27,345 bases of DNA from Symbiodinium natans. Taxonomy: Eukaryota; Sar; Dinophyceae; Suessiales; Symbiodiniaceae. This document shows positions 16,618-24,165 of this stretch, in pieces (the stretch's first letter is position 1; every line of letters starts with the position of its first letter). Under the pieces are notes generated by a model. The model saw only the letters and a list, made by a program, of their open reading frames with translations, made no database searches and had not been told where the DNA came from. The translations under genes and the position numbers were made by a program. The stretch spans positions 315,001-342,345 of the forward strand of contig CAJNDS010002610.1 in assembly GCA_905221605.1 (NCBI GenBank). The letters are read 5' to 3'.

Positions 16618-19600
16618 AGACGCTGCCCTCGCTCTGCAAATCCTGTGGACTCACTGCGCTGAACACATGGGCTTCTGGCCATCGCAGTACGTATACTAAC
16701 AGTGATGGCACATATTCCTCGCAGATCGATTTTATGCTGGTCAGACTGCACGATGCTCGGAGGAGATCCAAAGAGGCCTACTCTGATAAGAACTTTCCTG
16801 TGGCTGCCTACAGAGATGGATCAAAACATTTTCCAGTGCGAGCTACTCTGTTCATTCCTCCTTACAGTCCTACGCCCAGCAAGCCACGGCCGTTTGATGC
16901 CACAGCCCTGGATGCGAGCTTTCGGCGGAAAGATGACAACTGGCATGCATACTCACATCGTCTGACGGAAGCAGTGGTGAGGACAATGCAAGAGAGACCG
17001 TCTTGGCAAGAACTGGATGAAGTGATGGTTCGTGTATCAGCTGAGCACTATCCTCCTCCACGCAAGTCTCAGCCAGCAGCAGGTCCAATTCATCAGGAAT
17101 ATTGGAAGAAAGTGCGGCAAATCCAGGCGCACAAGCGGGCTGGAACCGAGCATAATCCAGACTGCCAGAAGCTTGTGGAGGACATCAAAGAGGAGGCGCG
17201 GGCTTTCAAAAAACAGCAAAAACAAAGAAAGCTAGAGAAGCAAGAGCAGTTGCTTCTACAAGCCCAGGAAGATAAACGGCAACAATCCCACAAACTGGCT
17301 CATGCTCTCAGGAAACTTGCTCCGTGGCGCCCAGTGCAGAGAGTCAACCTAAGAGATCAAGCAGGTGAGCCGCTTGATACGGAGGCCTCGCTAAAAACTA
17401 TGCGCGAATACTCGAATCAAATCTTCTCCAAAAGTCCTCCTTTGCACTCAGTTGCCGCTGTGCCCAGAACAGCGATCACCGCCTTGCAGGTATCCTCGCA
17501 AATCAAGACAGTGCCAGTAGGGAAAGCAGTCCCCAGCACCTCAGCCCCAGTATCAGCTTGGAAGAGTCTAGGTCCTGACGCCCACGAACACATAGCAGGT
17601 CTAATCAACTCTGAGGTGTCTCAATCAGAAATTTCCCCTTATCTAAAGGACCCTCGAATTGCATGGATCCCCAAGCCGGGCAAGCCAGCCACCGCCATGA
17701 AAAACCTGAGGCCCATAGGAGTCATCAGCGTGCCAGGCAAAGTGCTAGCAGGCGCAGTGAAGACTCGCATTGCACCAGCATTGCAGGTGAGCTCCCAGCT
17801 TCAGCCTCAATTTGCTTACATTCGGCAGAGGGGGGTGCGGGACGCTATCGCGAAAGCATGTCAGCACCTCGATTTCGCGCAGCAGCTCCGTCAAGAGCAT
17901 CGGCGGGACCTGCACAAGTCCCAACGCGGAGCCAAGCAGGCTCAGCTGTCAGGGGCACTCACTATTTCGGTTGATCTGAGCAAAGCTTTTGATTCTGTTA
18001 ATAGACATGAGCTGCTAGCTGCCTTGGATCGCCTGGGAACAGACCCTGTTACGAAAGAACTGGTAGTTCAACTACACAGTGAGACCTCCTACAACATGGG
18101 CACAGGTGGACTAGAGATTCAAGTTCCCACTTCTTCAGGAATCAAACAAGGTTGTAAGCTAGCCCCGGCATTGTGGTCTGCGCTGACACTTCTAGTCATG
18201 AGCAGAATGGAGCAGAAATGGGGCCCAGATAGCAAGCAAGCTAGGGACATCCTAACGGTCTTTGCAGACGATTTCCTGCTCCAGGAAACCTTCTCGAGCT
18301 TTCCTGAACTTCAGAAAGTCCTGCTCAGAATAGAGGCTCTCTTTCAGTCTCTTGAGGACGTGGGGCTGGAAGTCAATCCAGCGAAGTCCAAAGCCTTGCT
18401 AATGGTTCAGGGCACTCAGCAGTCCATCTTTCGCAAGAAGCACACGATGCGCAAAGAGAAGCAGTTGCACATCGTCCTTCCCTCAGGACATAAGATTCCG
18501 ATTCATCACAAACTGACATATCTAGGGGTGCAGCTCAGCTATGGATCCTACAAAGACCAGACTGTTGACTATAGGATCGCCCAAGCTCAAGGCAAGTTTG
18601 AGCTACTTCGACACATCCTGTGCTCCACTAAGGCCTTGGAGGCTTCAAAGAAGTTGGAGATCTGGAGGGTCTATGTGGAATCCTCACTCTTGCATGGGCT
18701 TGTGGCCACTGGCGTCACCTCATCAGGTCTTCAGAAGCTTCAGAGTAAATACTCTAGGATGCTAAGATCCATCTTTAAGCAACATCAGCACTACAGCCAT
18801 ATTGACACGAAGACTCTGTTCGAGCAATACAAGGTTCAGTCTCCTCAAGCAGTTTTGATCAGCCAGATGAAAAACTATCAAGACGCACTAGATGCCTATC
18901 AGAAGTCCAACCCGGATCAGAACATACAGAGGCATCTGGGACTTAGAGGTAGGATTGTTGCGCTGCAACTGGAGCTTCAGAGCATGCATTTAGACTTGAC
19001 TGAGGCAGATCAGGCGGTACCGTGCTCTCTGTGCGATCGGCAATTCTCCAGCGCTAAGGGTCTTCAGCAACATACTCTGGTGAAGCATGGAGGACAGCGT
19101 GCGAATCAGCTAGGCCCAAAATTTCAGGTCACTGTGCATAGCTGCAAAGGACTTCCGCAATGTGCGGCATGCAACAGGCAGTTGCGCACAATGCATCAAC
19201 TTCGCAGACATGTGGAGTCAGGCATTTGCCCTCAGCTGCACGAGCTGAAAGAACGAGCCAAATCCTGTACAAGCTCAGAAAGCATAGCTATGATCTATCA
19301 GTCTAGCGTGCAGGAACAACTTAAGAAGGACCCTGATCTTCTACTAAAAAAGAGACATGTCACTCAGCATCTATTAACGAACTGCAGTCTCTGTGGGCAA
19401 TACATTGTTGGCCACAAAGGAGTGAAACAGCACATTCAGAAAGCTCATCCCGCTTTCTGGGCACAATCCTCGGCATCCATTCTTGCCAACATGCGAACAC
19501 ATAAGCGCCTCCTGCACAAAAAAGAAGGATGTAGGTATTGTCGCATTGTGGTAGATGCTCCAGTACGCCATGCAGAGCAATGTGTGGTTCTGCTTCAGAC

Positions 19601-20564
19601 ATACGCCATGAGTGCAGCTTGTGCCAAGCCTATGGAGCTGCCAGATCTCTTCAGTGCAGATCCTCCAATTAGCCAGGTGAGAGGAAGGGAGGCTTTCTCC
19701 CAGGAGGCTTCCTCCAGCAGCCGAGCTTCTTTGCTGACATACACCGCACGCGTCTCGGGTCGTTCAACCACTGCACCTCCCACAGCTTCCATGCAAGACG
19801 CTGCCTGGCGTCTAGCTTATCATAATCCGCATCAACTGTGCTATGCACACACGGTCGTTCATATCCTTATCTCTCTCTTGTCAGACGGGCTGTTCCCAGA
19901 TCCTTCTTTAAATTCCGTCCTAACGGAAATAGGTTCCCTGAATGGCAGATCCTCTCATGCGGATGTTCGGAGGTTGCGACATCTTCGTCCGCTGCTAGCG
20001 GGATGGCGATTACGACCCAGGCAGGAGGATGCATCTCAATTTCTGTTGCATATCTCTCAGCGTATTCCAGATCTTTCATCAGATAAATGGGAGGCGCGAG
20101 TTCATATCTCAGCACCGGAGGAACGCATAAGTGTTGAGGAAAAAGGTGGCTTGATTCTGTATCTACCCGAGCCGCCGGATGGACTCTCGACTCTTCAGCA
20201 ATCAGTAACACAATGGACGAACAGGGGTAGTGTGTTTGCCTTGCTTCCAGATACAAGACTCATTTGCTTACAAATTCAAAGATTTGATCAGCAAATCAAA
20301 ACTTCCCGCCCACAAGCGCTGGACACAGTTCTTGAGATGCCAATGTTTCAAGATAACGGAACCTCAACAGAAGCAGTGTCCTTTAGCCTCTATGCATTCA
20401 TTATCCATATCGGCGAAGACTGGAGCTCTGGACATTACCGAGCGGGGTTTTGGAGAGATGGAGTTGCGTACCTAGCTGATGATAGTGATCCGCCAAGATG
20501 CACCATGCTCCTCTCGGATCAAATATGCCGAGGATCGTACTTGGCCTTCTATGTAAGAGATTAG
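16614..20564 (+). CDS. LINE frame 2: endonuclease end, reverse transcriptase, zinc fingers, USP-like protease
   Basis: This frame is 1316 residues if counted from GTG 16614. It is open from 16560 and has no early ATG, so it probably needs a frameshift from frame 1. Residues 37-40 (QIDF) and 69-74 (GSKHFP) are the last endonuclease boxes. About 160-240 is charged and Lys/Gln-rich, likely helical. Reverse transcriptase (about 345-640): AWIPKPGKP 350-358, VDLSKAFD (D454), SGIKQGCKLAP 508-518, FADD (D552, D553), GLEVNPAKSK 584-593, YLGVQLSYG. Cys/His fingers: C804-C807-H820-H825, C850-C853-H866-C872, C924-C927-H940-H945, C973-C976-H986-C990. Residues about 1063-1315 look like a ubiquitin-specific protease: QLCYAH (C1076), RQEDASQFL 1136-1144, LPDTRLICLQIQRF 1211-1224, SGHYRAGF (H1274), LADDSD (D1289). 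The frame is intact throughout. Confidence 0.95.
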   Translation: MKTLPSLCKSCGLTALNTWASGHRSTYTNSDGTYSSQIDFMLVRLHDARRRSKEAYSDKNFPVAAYRDGSKHFPVRATLFIPPYSPTPSKPRPFDATALDASFRRKDDNWHAYSHRLTEAVVRTMQERPSWQELDEVMVRVSAEHYPPPRKSQPAAGPIHQEYWKKVRQIQAHKRAGTEHNPDCQKLVEDIKEEARAFKKQQKQRKLEKQEQLLLQAQEDKRQQSHKLAHALRKLAPWRPVQRVNLRDQAGEPLDTEASLKTMREYSNQIFSKSPPLHSVAAVPRTAITALQVSSQIKTVPVGKAVPSTSAPVSAWKSLGPDAHEHIAGLINSEVSQSEISPYLKDPRIAWIPKPGKPATAMKNLRPIGVISVPGKVLAGAVKTRIAPALQVSSQLQPQFAYIRQRGVRDAIAKACQHLDFAQQLRQEHRRDLHKSQRGAKQAQLSGALTISVDLSKAFDSVNRHELLAALDRLGTDPVTKELVVQLHSETSYNMGTGGLEIQVPTSSGIKQGCKLAPALWSALTLLVMSRMEQKWGPDSKQARDILTVFADDFLLQETFSSFPELQKVLLRIEALFQSLEDVGLEVNPAKSKALLMVQGTQQSIFRKKHTMRKEKQLHIVLPSGHKIPIHHKLTYLGVQLSYGSYKDQTVDYRIAQAQGKFELLRHILCSTKALEASKKLEIWRVYVESSLLHGLVATGVTSSGLQKLQSKYSRMLRSIFKQHQHYSHIDTKTLFEQYKVQSPQAVLISQMKNYQDALDAYQKSNPDQNIQRHLGLRGRIVALQLELQSMHLDLTEADQAVPCSLCDRQFSSAKGLQQHTLVKHGGQRANQLGPKFQVTVHSCKGLPQCAACNRQLRTMHQLRRHVESGICPQLHELKERAKSCTSSESIAMIYQSSVQEQLKKDPDLLLKKRHVTQHLLTNCSLCGQYIVGHKGVKQHIQKAHPAFWAQSSASILANMRTHKRLLHKKEGCRYCRIVVDAPVRHAEQCVVLLQTYAMSAACAKPMELPDLFSADPPISQVRGREAFSQEASSSSRASLLTYTARVSGRSTTAPPTASMQDAAWRLAYHNPHQLCYAHTVVHILISLLSDGLFPDPSLNSVLTEIGSLNGRSSHADVRRLRHLRPLLAGWRLRPRQEDASQFLLHISQRIPDLSSDKWEARVHISAPEERISVEEKGGLILYLPEPPDGLSTLQQSVTQWTNRGSVFALLPDTRLICLQIQRFDQQIKTSRPQALDTVLEMPMFQDNGTSTEAVSFSLYAFIIHIGEDWSSGHYRAGFWRDGVAYLADDSDPPRCTMLLSDQICRGSYLAFYVRD
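19802..20561 (+). other. USP (peptidase C19)-like domain within the LINE polyprotein
   Basis: The domain is about 250 residues, against the usual 300 or more. The Cys box NPHQLCYAH, the QxDAxxFL box, the LPxxxLxxxLxxF strand, the SGHYRA His box and the DD box come in the canonical order, with H1274-to-D1289 spacing as in typical USPs. The stretch between the QxDA and LxRF boxes has no Cys pairs, so the zinc-ribbon fingers of many USPs are missing. Deubiquitinase activity is inferred, not shown. A Ubl-specific or inactive pseudo-protease role is possible. Confidence 0.75.
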
Positions 20565-20627
20565 ATTCAGCCAGGCAGCCATGAGGCAGGCCTTTGCCCA
20601 ATTGTCAGCACCCGCCAAGTCCAAGCA

Positions 20628-20880
20628 CGCATGCGGAGGTTTCCTCCGGAGGCATCCTCCGCAGCAGTGTTCTTTCTTAAAGAAGACCTATCTTCCTGCT
20701 GTTGCTTAAGGCAACTAGGCATGAATGCTGCCCTGCGCGCAATAAAGCCATGATCTCGTGCTAAAAAGTACAGTCTCTTGCATGAACCTTCACATGCGGA
20801 GGTTTCCTCCGGAGGCTTCCTCCCCGGTAGTGTTTCTTACAGTAGACCGTTCTGCCTGCTGTAGCGTAAGGCCAAGCTTA
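20628..20880 (+). repeat. ~165-bp direct repeat in the LINE tail with paired GGAGG/CCTCC hairpins
   Basis: CATGCGGAGGTTTCCTCCGG begins copies near 20630 and 20795. In copy 1 GGAGG-TTT-CCTCC is followed at once by GGAGG-CAT-CCTCC, giving two adjacent perfect hairpins. Both copies continue with CAGTGTT/TAGTGTT, CTTCCTGCTGTTGC or CTGCCTGCTGTAGC, and TAAGGC. AATAAA occurs at 20741-20746 between them. Confidence 0.8.
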
Positions 20881-21020
20881 CCCATTTTTGTCCCTGAACC
20901 TGAAGCATCTGTAAGAGCCCTGTGCGCATTTCCTTTGACCCCAGCAAAATTCCCCCCCGAACATGTGAGGCCTCCTCAAGGACGGTGGGTTCAACTTAGA
21001 GTCACTTTTTCGGATGCAAC

Positions 21021-21478
21021 CTGCCTTGTCGCAGCGCTGGCCCCGAGAGCCGTGCAAGGTGTCCCAGGTCAGGTGCTTCCCTCTTCGCAAAGTACTCGTA
21101 CCTATGTGAGACCTCCTCCAGCCTGGTGGGTTAAGTTCGGTCAGTTGGGGTCACATTTTCTCGACCAGGTATGAAATTTTGCCCTGTCGCAGCGCTGGCC
21201 CCAGGAGCCGCGCAAGGCGTCCCAGGTCAGGCTTCGCAAACTCAGCTTCCCTGCATCCAATTTGGGCATCCTACTTGGAACGTGCAAGTTGATTCATTGC
21301 ATCAGATTAGGAGGTTTCCTCCTTAATATCCTTAACCCCACATTTTCTCGACCAGGTGTGAAATTTTGCCCTGTCGCAGCGCTGGCCCCAGGAGCCGCGC
21401 AAGGCGTCCCAGGTCAGGCTTCGCAAACTCAGCTTCCCTGCATCCAATTTGGGCATCCTACTTGGAACGTGCAAGGCC
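21021..21478 (+). repeat. 187-bp tandem repeat in the LINE tail
   Basis: 21153-21288 and 21340-21475 are almost identical at an offset of 187 bp (CACATTTTCTCGACCAGGT through CTTGGAACGTGCAAG). A more diverged third copy of the TGTCGCAGCGCTGGCCCC part is at about 21025-21090. AGGAGG-TTT-CCTCCT, another hairpin of the family seen at 20635, lies between the copies at 21309-21323. Confidence 0.9.
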
Positions 21479-21508
21479 GCCTTGGTGCGCTCTGCCTACG
21501 GCCCTCTG

Positions 21509-21598
21509 CCAGTTGTTTAGCGTTACCTGTGTGAGACGTCACTAGACGGGAACGCTGAGTGTCGGCCTCACCAGAGGTACGGCTCGCTAAACAGCTGG
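21509..21598 (+). ncRNA. Candidate structured RNA, 90-nt long hairpin
   Basis: 21509-21522 pairs with 21585-21598 over 14 positions, with one G-U and no mismatch. Inside it TACCT (21524-21528) pairs with AGGTA (21575-21579), GTGAG (21531-21535) with CTCAC (21567-21571), and CACT (21540-21543) with AGTG (21558-21561). The tip AG-A-CG / CGCT closes a GGAA tetraloop (21549-21552), a GNRA type. I do not recognise the family. It may be a retrotransposon 3' recognition structure or an independent RNA. Confidence 0.5.
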
Positions 21599-21689
21599 TG
21601 CGTGGGTGCTGGACGCAGTGACTCACAGTAGGGTGTCGGGGTAGCCGCGCTTACTTTTCCTCTTTTGCAGTGCTGAGTACTTGATATCG

Positions 21690-21715
21690 GAGGCTGCCTC
21701 CGTGCGAACTTCATT
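21690..21715 (+). other. CGGAGG-CTG-CCTCCG hairpin
   Basis: A perfect 6-bp stem with a three-base loop, of the same GGAGG/CCTCC design as the hairpins at 20635, 20655, 20800 and 21309. Confidence 0.6.
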
Positions 21716-21867
21716 TCTTCATCGTTTCGCTGCATCAGACCAGGAGATGTCCTCTTGATTTCCTCAAGTACTCTGCCAAATCAGATTCAGTATAGCAGGT
21801 AGTGAGACCTGGCAATCTGGAGGAAGCGATCCTCTCGAAGTCCAAAAGGCCGGACTGTGAAATAAAA

Positions 21868-21906
21868 AAGGCGGGTGAGACCTTCTATATCACACTTGCC
21901 CGCCTT
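21868..21906 (+). other. Inverted repeat AAGGCGGG ... CCCGCCTT
   Basis: Arms at 21868-21875 and 21899-21906 are perfectly complementary around a 23-nt loop. There is no T-run, so it is not a clear terminator. Confidence 0.55.
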
Positions 21907-22245
21907 AATCACACCAAACTCAGCTAGCGCACAGCTATAGCCTGCAACACAACATCGGGGCCAGCCGGCACTGCAGCAGTCGCGGGTGCAGGTGAGCCAG
22001 TAGGAAGCGGTCGTAGGGTGCCCAGCCAGCACAGCGCTATCGCAGCCCTGAGGGGCGGATGCATTCCACATACTCGAACATAGCTGTGCACAACAATCCT
22101 TTCAGCAGCCCTGAGGGGCGTGAAGTACGAACTAGCAAAGACTGCTGGAGCTCCCAAGGCGGATACAGAGTAGCCGACGTGCCGAGGATCCAAAGTGATC
22201 AGAGGTCCACATGCTGATTCTGGCAGTGAGTGCAATGCAAAAAAT
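21907..22245. other. End of the LINE tail, no gene seen
   Basis: GCAGCCCTGAGGGGCG occurs twice (about 22040 and 22106). Otherwise it is unique sequence up to the TTG tract. Confidence 0.45.
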
Positions 22246-22258
22246 GTGGTTGTTGTGG

Positions 22259-22304
<46 letters not shown>

Positions 22305-22378
22305 GGTTGTTGTGGTTGTTGTGGTTGTTGTGGTTGATGTGGTTGATGTGGTTGATGTGGTTGATGTGGTTGTTGTGG

Positions 22379-22427
<49 letters not shown>

Positions 22428-22438
22428 GGTTGTTGTTG
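22246..22438 (+). repeat. (TTG)n microsatellite downstream of the LINE, with GTGGTT/GATGTGGTT variants
   Basis: TTG runs flank a central block of GTTGTGGTT and four GATGTGGTT units (22334-22370). It is the same trinucleotide and strand as the tract upstream of the LINE. Confidence 0.97.
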
Positions 22439-22482
22439 AGAGTTTAGGGTGTAAGGTTCCGGGTCTCTTCTACAGTGTGGCC

Positions 22483-22670
22483 GTGGATTCCTCCACGGTG
22501 CTTGTGAGCACGAACACCTCCACGGTGTTTGCGAACGTGAAGACTGCAAATGCTGAACATGAACACCTCCACGGTGTTTGCGAACGTGAAAACTGTACAT
22601 GCACACTTCCACAGTGTGGCCATGCACCTCCACGGTGTTTCTGAACATGAACACCTCCACGGTGTTTGCG

Positions 22671-22714
<44 letters not shown>

Positions 22715-22940
22715 GCTGTTGTTGTTGTTGTTGGCTGAGTAAGGTGCTGACGATCATGCACATGAACACCTCCACGGTGTTTGCGAACGTGCAAGCTGTA
22801 CATGCACACTTCCACAGTGTGGCCATGCACCTCCACGGTGTTTCTGAACATGAACACCTCCACGGTGTTTGTAAACATGAAGACGGTAGACGACGCTCCC
22901 AAAGTGTGGCCACGAACACCTCCACGGTGTTTGTCTGAGG
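22483..22940 (+). repeat. Array of hairpins with invariant TCCAC loop
   Basis: Six copies of AACACC-TCCAC-GGTGTT (starting 22513, 22562, 22650, 22765, 22853, 22915), two of CACACT-TCCAC-AGTGTG (22602, 22805) and two shorter CACC-TCCAC-GGTG (22625, 22828). They are linked by GCGAACGTG or CTGAACATG words. About 108 bp containing four hairpins (22562-22669) is duplicated at offset 203 (22765-22872). Open frames here repeat NTSTVF or VEVFMF peptides and are by-products of the repeats. Confidence 0.92.
22671..22733 (+). repeat. (TTG)n tract inserted between the two hairpin blocks
   Basis: About 21 TTG units with one TTGCTG, sitting directly after a GGTGTTTGCG hairpin edge. Confidence 0.95.
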
Positions 22941-22987
22941 CCCTGCTGCTGATCGTGGGCGTGCCCGGCTGTGGGCGACAGCCCGTT

Positions 22988-23042
22988 AGATTTAGGGTTT
23001 AGTGTTTAGGGTTTAGGGTTTAGGGTATAGGGTTTAGGGTCC
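22988..23042 (+). repeat. Short (TTTAGGG)n array
   Basis: About seven units with GTGTAGGG and TATAGGG variants. Degenerate words follow to about 23145. Confidence 0.9.
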
Positions 23043-23145
23043 AGGGTACATGTGCTTAGGGTTTAAAGTTCCGGGTTTAGGCTTTGGGGCTTAGGGTTTT
23101 TCGGGGGTTTAGAAGGTTTGGGGATACGAGGTTTGGGGTTTAGGG

Positions 23146-23326
23146 CTCAGCTTTACGGATCAAACAGAGAGTCAGAGGTGGTTCTCCACAACTATGGAGT
23201 GGCACTTGGGGTGCTGTCGAACCCCTCTAACAGTCAGCTGCCTGAGGTGCAACCCCCTCCATACCTCTGCTGGATGAACAATAAACCCTAAACCCCCAAG
23301 CCCAAAAACCAAAACACCAAGCTACC
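23146..23326. other. Unique spacer
   Basis: No gene or repeat is recognised apart from AACCCTAAACCCCC words at 23283-23300. Confidence 0.4.
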
Positions 23327-23328
23327 AC

Positions 23329-23450
23329 TTGCTTAAGAACCCCCCATAGTAAACATATTGTCCTTATAAGGGTAGTATGGGGATTCTTTATATATATATA
23401 TATAAATATAAATAATATTCATATTTCCTTTTTTGTGGGTACTTAAGCAA
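23329..23450. mobile_element. Possible MITE-like element with 14-bp inverted ends
   Basis: TTGCTTAAGAACCC (23329-23342) and GGGTACTTAAGCAA (23437-23450) are complementary with one mismatch and flank about 95 bp of AT-rich sequence that includes a TATATATA run. Inside, CCCCATA and TATGGGG are also complementary. No target-site duplication is visible, so the call is tentative. Confidence 0.4.
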
Positions 23451-23534
23451 ATGTTGGCAAACCCGAAACCCGAAACCCTGAACCATCCAGTCCAGGGCCA
23501 CGATGGCTATACGGTTTAGGCTCTAAGGCTCCCT

Positions 23535-23640
23535 TAAGGTTTAGGGTTTAGGGTTTAGGGTTTAGGGTTTAGTGTTTAGGGTTTAGGGTTTAGGGTTTAG
23601 GGTTTAGGGTTTAGGGTTTTAAACCCCAAACCATGACCCG
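23535..23640 (+). repeat. (TTTAGGG)n array ending in a head-to-head switch to AAACCCC
   Basis: About 12 TTTAGGG units run to about 23617, then TTTTAAACCCCAAACC, where the C-strand words begin without a spacer. Confidence 0.85.
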
Positions 23641-23734
23641 ACCCCGCCAAAACCCTGAACCCCTCAAAGCCCGGCGTGGAGGCCTGCAAAGCTGCGCAGA
23701 TGTTGCCGACCAGGGAGTCCATATCCTTCCGGTC

Positions 23735-23810
23735 TAGGGTTTAGGGTTTAGGGGTTTAGGGTTTAGGGTTTAGGGTTTAGGGTTTCGGGTTTAGGGTTTA
23801 GGGTTTATAG
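23735..23810 (+). repeat. (TTTAGGG)n array
   Basis: About nine units with one GGGGTTT slip and one TTTCGGG. Confidence 0.92.
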
Positions 23811-24165
23811 GGTTGATTATAGGGTTTATAGTTGTTCATTATAGGGTTTATGGGGTTTATAGGGTTTAGAGGTTTTACAGGGTTTAGAGGGTTGTATAGG
23901 GTTTGTGTAGAATTTTTTGGGGCTCCATAGAGTTTACTAGGGTCTTACAGGGTTTGATGGGGCTTTACAGGGTGTATAGGGTTCGGGGGCGTAAGGTCTG
24001 GGAACTTTGGGGGGGCATCTGGCCTTCGGTTAGGCCTTGGGCTTTTCTTCTGGTTGGTCTATAGGCTTGAAAGAAGTCGTGGATGTGGGAGACGTGAGGT
24101 TTAGGAACTACTGGGTGTAGGGCTTGGGGTTTATAGGCTTTAGGGTTTAGGATTTGGGGTCTTAA
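23811..24165 (+). repeat. Degenerate GGGTTTATAG/ACAGGGTTT field
   Basis: Repeated TTATAGGGTTTAT and TTACAGGGTTT words with increasing disorder to about 24000. After that the sequence is mostly unique, with telomere-like words. Confidence 0.65.

Larger units (their letters stand above)
15724..22245 (+). mobile_element. LINE-type (non-LTR) retrotransposon, nearly complete
   Basis: The parts are, in order: a short leader after the TTG tract; a frame with the first part of the EEP endonuclease (to 16617); a 1316-codon frame with the endonuclease end, reverse transcriptase, zinc fingers and USP-like domain (16614-20564); and a ~1.7-kb non-coding tail with tandem repeats and hairpins, followed by TTG repeats at 22246. 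The presence of residues upstream of the endonuclease suggests that 5' truncation is slight or absent. The exact ends are inferred from the TTG junctions. No target-site duplication was found by eye. Whether the whole 20565-22245 stretch belongs to the element is uncertain. Confidence 0.75.

Noticed and set aside
20741-20746. AATAAA as the poly(A) signal of the LINE
   Set aside because: Dinoflagellates are not known to rely on AATAAA, and the repeated tail continues far beyond it.
22199-22925. Frames with repeated NTVEVFMF or NTSTVF peptides
   Set aside because: They arise from the TCCAC hairpin repeats and TTG tracts.
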